The notes beneath the pieces were generated by a model. It searched no databases. It saw nothing but the letters and a program-made list of their open reading frames with translations, and was not told the DNA's origin. From Orobanche coerulescens (taxonomy: Eukaryota > Streptophyta > Magnoliopsida > Lamiales > Orobanchaceae), in contig CM065802.1 in the NCBI GenBank assembly GCA_033398695.1, positions 149,344,096 to 149,408,095 on the forward strand: a DNA stretch of 64,000 bases. Reading direction: 5' to 3'. Each line of letters begins with the position of its first letter. Within the stretch, counting starts at the first letter, position 1. The position numbers and the translations under genes are program-made. Of this stretch, positions 47,940 through 59,933 are shown piece after piece.

Positions 47940-48570
47940 TATGACAGCAGCAGTCAACTTCGTCATTTTTCCTTCATTTCTTATCCTTCTCGGCTTTGAG
48001 CGATTCCAGGCGAGGGTTAGGGCCGATTCCGACTGTAGATCATCATTCACTACCACCGGTCATTCCTTGCGTGAATTCTTCAAGTTCCTAACCACTTTCC
48101 ACCTTCCGAATCAAGGTAAAAATTCCCAAAACCCTTGTTTTGAGATTTTGGGGGAAATTTGGGGATTTCTTGGGTTTTGACTCTTATAGTCCGAATTATC
48201 ACTGGGTTATCGCTAGACTTCGATTGTGTGCTTGTAATCCTTCGTTTTATTGATGATTTGTGGTTTTGGACTTCAAGTTTTCCATGTTCGTCACTTATAG
48301 TCGACGATACCCAAGTCATGATCGACAAATTGTTCCAGCGGGTAGAATTAGGATTTATTCTTACCTTTCCGCATTATTGAGACTTGTGTATACCGTTATT
48401 GTGTTAGGAACGGATTTGGAAGGATTGTGTGGACCTAAACCTATTCCTTCGTCGTTTCTTTCGTTTTGTTTCATTCAAGGCAAGTACATGTATTACATTC
48501 CGTTATGTGCATATGATTTTGATGCGAATGATGTAAATGGTGTTATTGAACGAATGTGATTGTTTCTCTT

Positions 48571-48790
48571 CCACCTGGGGATGGCGTGTGGCCTCTGGGG
48601 GCCGATACTAATGGGTACGGCCATGGAAATGGACTGGGGTGCGTGTGTTGATGTTCTTCCACCTGGGGACGGTTCGACGGGACCTCTGGGGGCCGATACT
48701 AATGGGTACGGCCGCGGAAGTGGTTTCTCACCTCGGGACGGTCCGATGGGACCTATGGGGACCGATACTAATGGGTACGGTCGCGAGTTA
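48571..48790 (+). repeat. GC-rich minisatellite in LTR L, three units
   Basis: Units start CCACCTGGGG (48571, 48659) and TCACCTCGGG (48728). Each carries GACGGGACCTCTGGGG-like sequence and GATACTAATGGGTACGG. The 3' LTR has the same at about 55662-55880. LTR M has a related two-unit repeat at 61598-61735. Confidence 0.88.
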
Positions 48791-49356
48791 CCAAGCGTGG
48801 ATAATTGTGATATGGAAAACTTGTTGATATACTGTTTTGGTGTTAATGTGATATTCCGGAATATTGATTTTCAAAATGATTTTTCCTAACGATTTATTTG
48901 CGTTGAATCGTGTATGTATATAATGTTGTGTAATTATGTACTTGCACTAGCTATTCGAATGCTAACCCCTTAAATGGGGGAAATGCGTCTTATGCATTTC
49001 AGGTACTGGTCGAGTTGAGGAGCTGGCACGGGATGCGCATGCAAAGAATGGGTTGGCATGATGATGTGGCTCGAGTCTGTATTTTTCTGTTTTGTCATTT
49101 CATCTGTTGAGTACTGGAGTTAGACTGTTTATTTTTAAACATGGTTTAAGTCCCCTGCGTGGGCAATAATTTGGTATTTAACTTATGTCTCATGTACTCC
49201 GTTAAAATGTTTTGGCCGAGGCCACGGCCTTATTTACTTTTTGGGTGCATCTTTTGGGTTATCATTGTGGTTCATGTGTCACGACTTAGCCTGGTAGACC
49301 TCACGGGGGTTCTACGGCGTGTAATGTCCCATCTGTGAATTGGGATGTTACAATTA

Positions 49357-49368
49357 TGGTATCAGAGC
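49357..49368 (+). promoter_or_regulatory. primer-binding site, element L
   Basis: TGGTATCAGAGC, a perfect 12-base match to the initiator tRNA-Met complement, 4 bases after the 5' LTR. Confidence 0.96.
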
Positions 49369-49612
49369 TTAGGTTTTGAATACCTAGGCTGTCGGTGAAA
49401 TTTGGGTATGTCAGTTGCGTCATTAGAGTCAGTCGTTGAGCCTAATATCATCATGCTACCGTCTTTTCGTGCGACCCGTGGTTGTAAGTCTCCTCGAACT
49501 CTTATATTTCTGTAATTCGTTTTCTCGCGTTGTTCGGAATTGTGACTTGTGTTACCAACCTTGTGAATTGTGAATCTTTCTGATCTTGTTCTTTTCCTTT
49601 TTCTCCTTCAGT

Positions 49613-50710
49613 ATGTTGAGAGGTCGTGGTAGACCGGCTAGGGTACGCGGCCGAGGCCGTGGTCGTGGTGCTGATAATGAGGAGGGCTCACTTTCTCAGT
49701 CCTCTGCGGACTCAGCCTCTCACTCAGTGCCGTCGGGTAATAATGCCGACGCCGGGGCTACTGCCGTGCTTGAAGCTTAGTAGCCCAGCCTTGCTCGAAT
49801 AGCCTGTGGTGGACGCTGAATCCGCCCCGACACCTAAGAGGAAGCTAGTAAGTGGCTTCAGACGGTGACTAAGATGCACCCACCTCGTTTCTCCGGATCT
49901 TCTGACCCTCTCGGTTGGGAGAATTGGCTCTTTCAGTTGTCCAGGACTTTTGATGCCGTAGCTTGTCCTGAAGATAGGAGGGTACATATTGCCCAGTACC
50001 TCCTGGATAAGGAAGCTGCGAAATGGTGGGAGGCCGTTGCGCCCAGAGACCGTCGGGCCACTTGGGATGAGTTCAGGGATGCTATGGAAGCAGAATATTG
50101 TCCGCCGCTACCAAGGAGCGCAGACTGTGGAGTTCTTCACCGCTACACCTCGGGATGTGCCTATTTCTCGTGCCATCATTTCTTACAATCAGCCGATTGG
50201 GTTTCGTGAAAGATCAAGTGAGAACGGAGGTGATAAAATCCATTTCAATATGCGCATGAAGCCGCATATTAGGCGAGTATGGCTCCGCTCATGTGTGCCA
50301 CTTTGAAGGAATACCGTGATCGCGCCCGCGATCGAGATGGTCGTCCCTAATCGAGTCGGTTTAAGCTAAGAAGCGTAAGACTATTGGTGGGTTCTCGGCC
50401 GAAAAGGTGGTCGGGCCGAGGTCTCGTTCGCTCCTACACTGAAAGAGGCCGTTTCATCGGCCGGTGGATCTCGTGGTAACTGTTCACCGATCTGTTGCAC
50501 TGGCGGGAGAGTTTGTTTTAATTGCGATCGGCCGAGCATGTTGTGAAGGATTGCCCACTTCCGTTAGTTGCTTGCTTTACTTGCGATGCACCGGCATCGA
50601 GCACTCATTGTGAGAGGGCCACTAGGCCGCTAGATTTACGACTTCCACTGCCGATCGGAGGATCACACCACCGGCTACTCATGTTCCGCAGGTTCGAGTC
50701 GTGGTAGAGG
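49613..50710 (+). pseudogene. element L gag (frameshifted)
   Basis: ATG at 49613 starts MLRGRGRPARVRGRGRGRGA, the same RG-rich opening as gag of M. After a stop at about 49778 the capsid part appears in other frames: MHPPRFSGSSDPLGWENWLF and HIAQYLLDKEAAKWWEAVAP. Further frame changes follow. Two zinc-knuckle remnants are seen near 50515-50620 (CFNC, then HVVKDCP, and CFTCDAP with a distant HC). About 365 codons in length; not functional. Confidence 0.85.
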
Positions 50711-53700
50711 TCGGTGTCACCGGATCGGCCAGCTTGTCGAGTTCGGGCTCGATCCATCCCCGATTATATCGATGAGGCGCACGGAGGAGGCAGACATTCC
50801 GGTGGCGGCAGTACCACTCGATCCTTTCTCATCCAGCCGGTGCTTTTTGATTGGTGCGACCCATTCCTTTATAGCTTCGGATTGTGTGAGTCGTATTGGT
50901 TTTGACCGCTTGTTTGAGTGTGAGCCGTTTGTAGTGGGTACGCCAAATGGGATCGTATGGTTGGGGACCGGGAAGTTAGGGATTGCCCAGTGAGGATCGG
51001 GAGCCGGGATTGGCCCTCGAATCTCATTGTTATAGACCTTAAGGGTGAGGATTTGATCCTCGGGGACGATTGGTTGGATCGTCATGGTGCTATGATGAAC
51101 TATCGAACTCGTACCATCTCGATAGTTGCCGAGGACGGCACCGAGCATACTCGTCACCGTAGCCGTAGATCGGGGTGTGTGATTAGCGCCTTGAAGGCGA
51201 TGAAACTTCGAACTGTAATGTCGGCCATCGTGTTTCGCTCTGCAGGCGGAAGATGGTGGGGTTGACATATCGTCGATTCCAGTCGTTAGCGAGTATCCCG
51301 ATGTATTTCTGGATGACTTGCCGGGATTACCACCACATCGAGAGGTGGAGTTTCCTATTGATCTTGAGCCGAATGCGGCCCCTATTTCTCGAGCACCGTA
51401 CCGTATGGCACCGTCGGAGATGTTAGAGTTGAAGAATCAGTTGGGAGAGTTGTTAGATAAAGGGTATATTCGGCCGAGCGCATCGCCTTGGGGTGCGCCT
51501 GTACTTTTTGTTAAGAAAAAGGATGGATCGCTTCGTTTATGCATCGACTATCGAGAATTAAACAAGCTAACCATCAAAAATAAATACCCTTTGCCTAGGA
51601 TTGACGATTTGTTTGATCAGCTTCAGGGGCCGACAGTCTTTTCGAAGATTGATTTGCGATCGGGCTACTACTAGTTGAGGATTCGGGAAGTCGATATTCC
51701 GAAAGCTGCCTTTCAGACGAGATATGGCCATTACGAGTTTGTGGTTATGCCTTTCGGGCTAACCAATGCCCCAGCAGTGTTCATGCAGTTGATGAACAAA
51801 GTTTTTATTGAGTATCTGGACAAATTCGTAGTCGTTTTTATCGACGACATTCTTATCTATTCACGGAGTCGGGAGGAGCACGCCTTACATCTCCGGATTG
51901 TATTAGACACATTGAGGGCCGAGCAGTTGTACTCTAAGTTCTCTAAGTGTGAGTTTTGGCTCGAGGAAGTGACGTCCCTCGGGCATGTGATTTCAGCAGA
52001 GGGAGTTCGGGTAGATCCGCAGAAGATAGAGGCAGTGATGGCTTGGGAGCTGCCTAAGAATGTGAAGGGGGTGAGGAGTTTTCTGGGTCTTGCCGGCTAT
52101 TACCGTAGATTCGTTGAGGGATTTTCTAAGATCGCTAGACCACTCACTCAGTTGCTCCAGAAGACTCAGAAGTTCGAGTGGACTGCAGACAGGCAGGACA
52201 GTTTTGACGAGTTAAAGAGACATTTGACCACCGCACCCGTTTTAGCATTGCCTCAGGGGAACGAGGATTTCGTAGTGTATAGTGATGATTCGGGCCTTGG
52301 GCTCGGATGTGTTTTGATGCAGAGAGATAGGGTCATTGCGTATGCGTCCCGCCAGTTAAAACCTTATGAGGTGAATTACCCCACGCACGATTTGGAGTTA
52401 GCTGCGGTCGTTTTCGCCTTAAAGATCTGGAGGCATTATCTCTATGGGTCGTCGTGTAAGATTTTTACAGATCACAAGAGTTTGAAGTATATCTTCAGTC
52501 AGAAAGAGTTAAATATGAGACAGCGTAGGTGGTTGGAGCTAATTAAAGATTACGATCTCGAGATACTTTACCATCCGGATAAGGCTAACGTAGTGGATGA
52601 TGCGTTGAGCCGTAAGCCGATAGCGTTACAGATGTTAGAGGTACTTACACCACAGAGTAGGATCCAGCGAGATCTTATTTGTCAGAATATCGAGGTTTGG
52701 GTTCAGAGAGTTCAGGTCCAGTTATGTGCATTAGAGATCACTTCGTCCTTGACTGATGATATCAAGGCGAAACAGTATGATGATCCGTGTTTGGTCCAGT
52801 TGAGGGAGGATGTGAGGCAGGGGAAAGCCCCTGGATTTGTGGTTCAGGATGATGGCGTTCTGAGATTTCGCGTACTATGTGTACCGAATGATATTGAGCT
52901 GAGACAGAAGATCTTGAGTGAAGCTCATACCACACCTTACTCCATACATCCTGGTACGAATAAAATGTACAAGGATGTGAGGAGCAACTACTGGTGGAGT
53001 AATTTGAAGACAGACGTTAGCGAGTTTGTGTCGAGGTGTTTGACCTGTCAGCAGGTTAAGATCGAGCATCAGCGACCCGCGGGGTTTTTGCGACCACTTC
53101 CTATCCCGGAGTGGAAATGGGAGGATATTTCTATGGATTTCATTACTAGTATGCCTAGGACTCGGAATGGAATGAACATGATTTGGGTTATTGTCGATCG
53201 ACTGACCAAATCAGCTCATTTCCTGGGTATTAAAGACACTTGGGGCCCGGAGAGACTGGCACGAGTATTTATTGCAGAGGTCGTGAGATTGCATCGGAAT
53301 CGTAAGAGTATTGTTTCGGATCGTGATGGCCGGTTCGTGTCACATTTTTGGCAGGCTGTTCATCGAGCTTTGGGGACTGAGTTGAGACTCAGTACATCTT
53401 ATCACCCTCAGACTGACGGGCAGTCAGAGCGGACGATCCATACGTTGGAGGATGTGTTGAGAGCCTGTGCCCTAGAATGGAAGGATGATTGGGAGTCGCA
53501 CTTGCCTTTGATCGAGTTCACGTACAACAATAGTTGGCACGCCTCGATCAAAATGGCGCCATTTGAGGCGTTGTATGGGAGGAGGTGTAGATCGCCGTTG
53601 TGTTGGGACGATGCGTCCGAGCTGATTGGTACCGAGCCCGATATGGTAGTTGAGACGAGAGATAAGATTACTCTGATTCGTGATAGATTGTTAAGGGCCC

Positions 53701-54175
53701 AGAGTCGGCAGAAGTCTTATGCCGACACGCGTCGCCGGCCGTTGGAGTTCGAAGTGGGAGATCACGTTTTGCTGAAGGTGTCGCTGACATGGGGAATTTA
53801 CCGCTTCGGCTGGAAGGGTAAACTTAGTCCGAGATATATTGGCCGTTTGAGATTTTAGAGAGAGTGGGAGAGCTTGCCTATCGGTTAGGCTTGCCTCCGT
53901 CCTTGAGTCACGTTCATAACGTATTTCATGTTTCCCAGCTTAGGAAGTACGTATCGGACCCTAGCCATATTACCGACTTTGGAGAGATCGAGTTGGGACC
54001 CGACATCACCATCGAGGAGAAGCCGATTCAGATTTTAGAGCGTCGGGTGAAGCAGCTTCGTCATAAAACCATTCCTCTGGTTAAAGTTCAATGGTCGAGA
54101 CATGGGTCCGAGGAAGCCACATGGGAGACGGAAGAGAGTATGCGGTCGAGATACCCCGAGTTGTTCGCGTTGTAA
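50711..54175 (+). pseudogene. element L pol: protease, RT, RNase H, integrase, chromodomain
   Basis: Protease: the active site is eroded (FLIGATHSFIA instead of DSGATHSF), with DLILGDDWLDRHGAMMNY at about 51050. After a frame change near 51240 one frame (51318-53858) holds RT ([49 protein letters not shown]), RNase H ([20 protein letters not shown]) and integrase. The only stop in it is TAG at 51672-51674, where K and other copies have Gln. The integrase has zinc finger [10 protein letters not shown] and [14 protein letters not shown], catalytic ISMDFI, SDRDGRF and [10 protein letters not shown], then [17 protein letters not shown] frameshift near 53855 leads to 53864-54175 with HVHNVFHVSQLRKYV and the chromodomain IPLVKVQWSRHGSEEATWE, closing PELFAL. 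Confidence 0.95.
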
Positions 54176-54193
54176 GTTTCGGGACGAAACTTA
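54173..54193 (+). other. hairpin before the polypurine tract (element L)
   Basis: TAAGTTTCG-GGA-CGAAACTTA is a perfect 9-bp inverted repeat overlapping the pol stop codon, followed by the tract TTTTTAGGGGGGGATAA ending at 54210. Confidence 0.82.
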
Positions 54194-54210
54194 TTTTTAG
54201 GGGGGGATAA

Positions 54211-56441
54211 TGTAATATCCGTGTTTTCTATTTTCGATAATTTCTATTTTTGGTGTATGTTCGTTTCAGACAACTCCCTTAGCACTGTTTTGGAATTCTG
54301 AATCTATTTTGTTCTTGGAGTTTTTCCGTCTGGTCGAGTTTCGAGGATGTTTTTGCATAATTTCATCTTGAATTATGTCTTGTCGCATGTGCGTCCGATT
54401 CTCGTAAAACTTGTTCGTTTTCGTTGTTTCTTGATCTGTATAAGTTTGTATGGTTGAGTTGGTCGTGTTGAAACTTTCAGTTTGTTAATCCGACGTTGTA
54501 TCGCGATTTTTTAGGCTTTTGGGTCGTTCTTGTAATTCTCATAAGTTTGGAGAATTTCGCTTTATTTGTTTCGTTTCAGACTCTCTAGTGATCGAGATTT
54601 TATTCTCTTTCAACGCTCAGCTTTGTCATCTTGATTATTACGTGTTTATGTTTCCGGATTCTGGTATTGCTTCGTATTTCGGCACTTTTATCTTGTTGGC
54701 GCAGCATCGTGCGATCAATCGCCGCTCGAGTAGCGCACGCTACTCTGGATTTACTTGCGTGCGCTATCACTGTATGGTTAGCGTACGCTAACCTGGGGTT
54801 CGTAGCGTGCGCTAACGATTTCAATGCAGGGGATGAGGTTCGATACTTGATCTGGACCGTAGCGACGCTAATCGGGCCGTTAACGCACGTTAATCCCTAG
54901 TACTAGCGCACGCTAACCATGTTAGCTTGCGTACGCTAACTGGAGGATAGTAGGCAGACTGTTCTACCACGCCCCGCTAGCGCACGCTAATGCTTGTGCG
55001 TAGCGTGCGCTAAGGCTGTTTTATATTAATATGACAGCAGCAGTCAACTTCGTCATTTTTCCTTCATTTCTTATCCTTCTCGGCTTTGAGCGATTCCAGT
55101 CTAGGGTTAGGGCCGATTCCGACTGTAGATCATCATTCACTACCACCGGGCATTCCTTGCGTGAATTCTTCAAGTTCCTAACCACTTTCCACCTTCCGAA
55201 TCAAGGTAAAAATTCCCAAAACCCTTGTTTTGAGATTTTGGGGGAAATTTGGGGATTTCTTGGGTTTTGACTCTTATAGTCCGAATTATCACTGGGTTAT
55301 CGCTAGACTTCGATTGTGGGCTTGTAATCCTTCGTTTTATTGATGATTTGTGGTTTTGGACTTCAAGTTTTCCATGTTCGTCACTTATAGTCGACGATAC
55401 CCAAGTCATGACCGACAAATTGTTCCAGCGGGTAGAATTAGGATTTATTCTTACCTTTCCGCGTTATTGAGACTTGTGTATACCGTCATTGTGTTAGGAA
55501 CGGATTTGGAAGGATTGTGCGGACCTAAACCTATTCCTTCGCTGCTTTCTTCTGCTTCGTTTCATTCAAGGCAAGTACATGTATTACATTCCGTTATGTG
55601 CGTATGATTTTGATGCGAATGATGTAAATGGTGTTATTGAACGAATGTGATTGTTTCTCTTCCACCTGGGGATGGCGTGTGGCCTCTGGGGGCCGATACT
55701 AATGGGTACGGCCATGGAAATGGACTGGGGTGCGTGTGTTGATGTTCTTCCACCTGGGGACAGTTCGACGGGACCTCTGGGGACCGATACTAATGGGTAC
55801 GTCCGCGGAAGTGGTTTCTCACCTGGGGACGGTCCGACGGGACCTCTGGGGACCGATACTAATGGTTATGGTCGCGAGTTACCAAGCATGGATAATTGTG
55901 ATGTGGAAAACTTGTTGATATACTGTTTTGGTGTTAATGTGATATTCCGGAATATTGATTTTCAAAATGATTTTTCCTAACGATTTATTTACGTTGAATC
56001 GTGTATGTATATAATGTTGTGTAATTATGTACTTGCACTAGCTATTCGAATGCTAACCCCTTAAATGGGGGAAATGCGTCTTATGCATTTAGTCTTGGTC
56101 GAGCTGAGAAGCTGGCACGGGATGCGCATGCAAAGGATGGGTTGGCATGATGATGTGGCTCGAGTCTGTATTTTTTTGTTTTGTCATTGCATCTGTTGAG
56201 TACTGGAGTTAGACTGTTTATTTTTAAACATGGTTTAAGTCCCCTGCGTGGGCAATAATTTGGTATTTAACTTATGTCTCATGTACTCCGTTAAAATGTT
56301 TTGGCCGAGGCCACGGCCTTATTTACTTTTTGGGTGCATCTTTTGGGTTATCATTGTGGTTCATGTGTCACGAGTTAGCCTGGTAGACCTCACGGGGGTT
56401 CTACGGCGTGTAATGTCCCATCTGTGAATTGGGATGTTACA
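54211..56441 (+). repeat. 3' LTR of element L (2231 bp)
   Basis: Same ends and landmarks as the 5' LTR: array 54731-55012, TATA region 55022-55029, minisatellite 55662-55880. Differences from the 5' LTR are few except at about 54685-54875, which has many substitutions and indels. Confidence 0.95.
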
Positions 56442-56446
56442 TGTCC

Positions 56447-56765
56447 TTCCAAGTCCATTCCTAAAACTCCACATGATATGTGGGAGGGCAGGAAACTATG
56501 TCTTAATCACATTAGGATTTGGGGATATCCGGCCTATGTCAAGAAGACTAAGGCAGAGAAATTGGAAGCAAGGTCCGTAAAGGGTTGTTTCATTGGATTC
56601 TCATCTGGGATGATGGGTTATCTATTCTACATGCCCAAAGATCGAAATATCATTGTTGCTTTACAAGCACACTTTATGGAAGATGAGTTCATTCCGGAAG
56701 GCGGAGCAGGTAGAAGTATTTCTTTGGAAGAATACAATGGAACTCCTCATGAGACACCTTTATAA
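56447..56765 (+). pseudogene. copia J integrase C-terminal part
   Basis: It resumes the reading of 47120 after the second TGTCC: KSIPKTPHDMWEGRKLCLNH, IRIWGYPAYVKKTKAEKLEA, RSVKGCFIGFSSGMMGYLFY. This is the post-core region of copia integrase. Stop near 56763. Confidence 0.88.
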
Positions 56766-58073
56766 GAAATTGGAACTGAACCTTCTGAAAGCACAAGTAC
56801 AACCACCTCGTAGGTCTAGTAAGGTGTCTCAATTACCCGAGAGGTATGGTTTTATACACTTGGAGGAACTGGGTCTCCATGAGATTCTAGGTGATAACCA
56901 AGAGACCGACCCGCGACCTATGACCTAGCAATGGTGGATGTAGACTCCATGGAATGGACTGTAGCAGTCTTCACGTAGTTGGGACCTTCATTTTGACGAG
57001 GCAGTCAAAGGGTTTGACTTCGTGCAAAATGAAGAGGGACCTTGTGTATACAAGAGGGTTAGTGGGAGCAAGATCGCATTATTAGTACTATATGTAGATG
57101 ACATTCTACCAATAGGAAAACGATGTGGGAATGCTCAGTTCTGTGAAAGATTAGCTTTTGAGTAGGTTCTCCATGAAAGACTTGGGAGAAGAAACCTATA
57201 TTCTTGGGATTCGACTCTACTGGGATAGAGCGAAGAGAATGGTAGGTCTTTCCCAAGCCCTCTATATGGATAAAATCTTAAAAGTGATTTAAGATGGATT
57301 ATTATAAAAGAGGGTTCCTACCGATGTGACATGGAATAAAACTCACCTTGAAGATGTGTCCTCAGAGTGAGGAACAACGAAAGGATATGAGTAATATACC
57401 ATATGCTTCGACCATGGGTAGCCTTTTGCATGCCTTGTTGTGTACGAGACCTGACATTATGCATGCTGGGAGCATGGTATGTAGGTTTCAGGTAAACCCA
57501 GGCAAGGAACATTGGACCCCCATAAAGAACGTTCTCAAGTACTTTAAAAGGGATAAAGATTTGGTTCTTATGTATGGTGGTGGCGAACTAAATGTGACGA
57601 GCTTCACTGATTTAGACTTCCATGGACACAAAGACGACTCTATGTCTACTTCTGGCTATTACTCTTAATGGAGGAACAGTATCTTGGCATAGTGCCAAGC
57701 ATAGCGCGACTGCTGATTCCACCTGTTAGGCTGAGTATAAAGCGGCCTCGGAGGCCTCCAAAGGAAGGGTTTTTGGATTAAAAAGTTACTGGGTGAACTT
57801 CTCGTGACACCATGTGTTGTGCTGCCTGTTTTTGTTTTTATACAATAACAATGGAGCGGTAGCACAGGCCTAGGAGCCGAAGTCTCACAAAGGTACAAAA
57901 CACATTGAGAGAAAGTATCATCTCATGAGAGAATATGTTCGCAAAGGATACATTATGCTGCGTAGGGTAGACTCAGTAGACATCGTCGCTGACCAAGCCA
58001 CTTTCTCAGATAAGCTTGGAGCCTCATCTGGAGAACATGGGTATTAGATGCCTTAGTGTGTGGCATTAAGTGA
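56766..58073 (+). pseudogene. copia J RT and RNase H remnants
   Basis: Pieces in several frames: SKVSQLPERYGFIHLEELGL, then an abrupt jump to FDFVQNEEGPCVYKRVSGSK and LLVLYVDDIL, the RT catalytic box. SMKDLGEETYILGI follows, then YASTMGSLLHALLCTRPDIM. RNase H-like pieces are TSFTDLDFHGHKDDSMSTSG and a C-terminal part with KHIERKYHLMREYVRKGYI. The first half of RT is deleted (about 56930-56990). Many stops. Confidence 0.82.
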
Positions 58074-58084
58074 AAGTGGGAGAT
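58074..58084 (+). other. polypurine tract of copia J
   Basis: AAGTGGGAGAT directly before the LTR start, the usual plant copia form. Confidence 0.78.
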
Positions 58085-59576
58085 TATTAGGAGTATGCCC
58101 TCGAATGTTACTCAGAGGATGTTTGAGATAGGGCATTGTACTTGTTATTATGAAAATCATTATCAAAAGGCAATTGTATGTTTCTTTATTTACAGATAGT
58201 CACTGGCATTCCTGACTGGTAAATATATAGATAGAAACTTGTCCTTGTATTTGAGAGCAAAACGTTCCACTCCTTATTGGATAAGGGGATCGGCACTGGA
58301 AAGGTTTATGACTCAAACACTTAATCGTTCGCAAGTTAATGAAACTTGATTCGGAGTTAAGTGTATGTGAAGACTTGTATGATGTGTTCTTTGACTTGGA
58401 GAGTGCATGTCGAATGCTAATGGTTAGTGGAAGCACACGTTATAGGTATGCTAATTAGATTAGTATACTCGAACCGACTCACCCTCGATTCGTCACATGG
58501 GTTTCACTCTAAGACAGTCAATGACGGAATCGATAGGTTGTGATAGGTATTCGTGAACCTTCGACTTGAGGATTTAGTAGGGATGTGCTTGTGACGTTAA
58601 GATTTTCATTAGAGTAGTTCGACCCAGAAAACCGGAAGGTGGGGGTCAACCTCGACGTGCGTCTTGACGGGCAAGTAGCAGGTTCTACTAAATGCGAAGA
58701 TAGAATTTTTTCTCCTATAAGTGAACGGGTATATGTCCTATACGGTTATTGTCAAATGAGATCATAAGTCTTTGGCCAAATCAATGGAGCGAGTTGTATT
58801 GGATACACGAGTGCTCAATAATCTCGGTTTGCATTAACTCATACATAGCATCAAGAGCAGATAGGGTTTGACTGACTGTGACCCTATAACTTGATCGGGA
58901 TATTTGAAACAAGGGTTTATACGTATACTGGTGTTCACGACAGAATGGTTTTGGAATGATCCCCATCATTCGTTCTCAGTTAGGGTACAGTGTAGGCCGC
59001 CAGGCTGGCTAGGTGGTTCTACTACTCTTTGGTTCCTCCCATTGCTAACTGAGACGGACTTACCGAGTCGCGCAATAAGATTGACGACGGAATGAATCGA
59101 GCTTATTCTCTCTTTATAAATATTAGATATTGGATATCTAATTTATTGGACATTAGATGTCTAATTAATTTTGGGACATTGGATGTCTAAATTAATTTAT
59201 TGGATAAATTAATTTATGGCCTAATGAATTAAATATAATACTGTGTGGTTAATTTAATTCATGAATATAATTATTTCTTGGAGAAATTAATTATATTATT
59301 TTGTACTTGATATAATTAATTAATTGGATTAATTAATTGATATAAATACATCGGAACGGAATGGAGTTTATCTGACTGGACTCTAGAGAGTCCGAAAGAA
59401 AACAAACTCGTACGTTTCTTCTAGATGGCCGCCCCACCTACTTCCCTTTTCTCTTGATCTTTGTCTCCACCTAATATCTCTTTTGATATGGAATAGGTGA
59501 TTTTTTATGATTGATGAGTTGAAGAATATAAGATAAGACTTCACTTCCTCTTGGTGTGTTAATCTCATGGTCTCGA

Positions 59577-59668
<92 letters not shown>

Positions 59669-59778
59669 GTCAATAGTCATCTTCTTCTTCATCCTTCTTC
59701 TTCATAATTTTCTTAGAGAAATATTGTGAGAAAATATTGAGAGATAATATATCTATAAACTTGGAGTGATATAGATTA
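58085..59778 (+). repeat. 3' LTR of copia J, cut by element M
   Basis: It starts TATTAGGAGTATGCCC; the usual first bases TG are mutated to TA. TATAAATA at 59341-59348 is the likely promoter. A long GA run follows at 59575-59663. The end, which should read CCGAATCCCAACA as at 31994, is beyond the insertion of M and outside the window. Confidence 0.75.
59575..59663. repeat. GA/CT microsatellite, about 89 bp
   Basis: Almost pure (GA)n with one C interruption near 59589, in the transcribed part of the copia LTR. Minus-strand open frames rich in Leu-Ser across it are artefacts. Confidence 0.97.
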
Positions 59779-59933
59779 TGTAATATCTGGATTAATTATT
59801 GAGTATTTCATCTGTAATTGAGCCCTGTACTATTCGGATTTGTGATATCAATAATCGAAGAATGATATTTCTCGTATTTGTATCCTTGTGCATGATTATA
59901 GCAACATGTAAATTTTCTCATGCAAGTATGTGA

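Larger units (their letters stand above)
47126..49352 (+). repeat. 5' LTR of element L (2227 bp)
   Basis: It starts TGTAATATCCG and ends TGGGATGTTACA. It has a TTAGCGTACGCTAA-type array (47644-47922), TATATTAA (47932-47939), a GC-rich minisatellite (48571-48790) and a terminal hairpin pairing TGTAATGTCCCA (49320-49331) with TGGGATGTTACA (49341-49352). ORFs such as 47941-48180 and 48560-48889 recur in the 3' LTR only because the LTRs are copies. Confidence 0.95.
47126..56441 (+). mobile_element. Ty3/gypsy chromovirus element L, complete (9316 bp)
   Basis: Flanked by the perfect duplication TGTCC (47121-47125 and 56442-56446) within copia J integrase. LTRs are at 47126-49352 and 54211-56441 and are almost identical outside one hot spot. 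The PBS is perfect. It has gag, protease, RT, RNase H, integrase and chromodomain in order, with one stop in RT and a few frameshifts. Probably the youngest complete insertion here. Confidence 0.96.
31749..59778 (+). mobile_element. Ty1/copia element J, split by elements K and L and cut by M
   Basis: A 5' LTR tail (to 31994), degenerate PBS, long leader (31995-32234 and 43835-45234), gag-protease-integrase (45235-47125), integrase end, RT and RNase H remnants (56447 to about 58070), purine tract AAGTGGGAGAT (58074-58084) and a 3' LTR (58085-59778) follow in copia order: integrase precedes RT. K is inserted in the leader and L in integrase. M cuts the 3' LTR. The 5' LTR lacks its beginning. 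Confidence 0.85.

Noticed and set aside
47941..48180. 79-codon ORF just after the L TATA box, present in both LTRs
   Set aside because: Its position is suggestive, but duplication of the LTR explains the conservation. No start context or domain supports it.
48560..48889. 109-codon ORF conserved in both LTRs of L (also at 55651-55980)
   Set aside because: It runs through the minisatellite, and is conserved only because LTRs are copies. No protein-like features beyond the repeat.
59383..59692. Minus-strand ORFs with long Leu-Ser repeats
   Set aside because: Translation of a GA/CT microsatellite.
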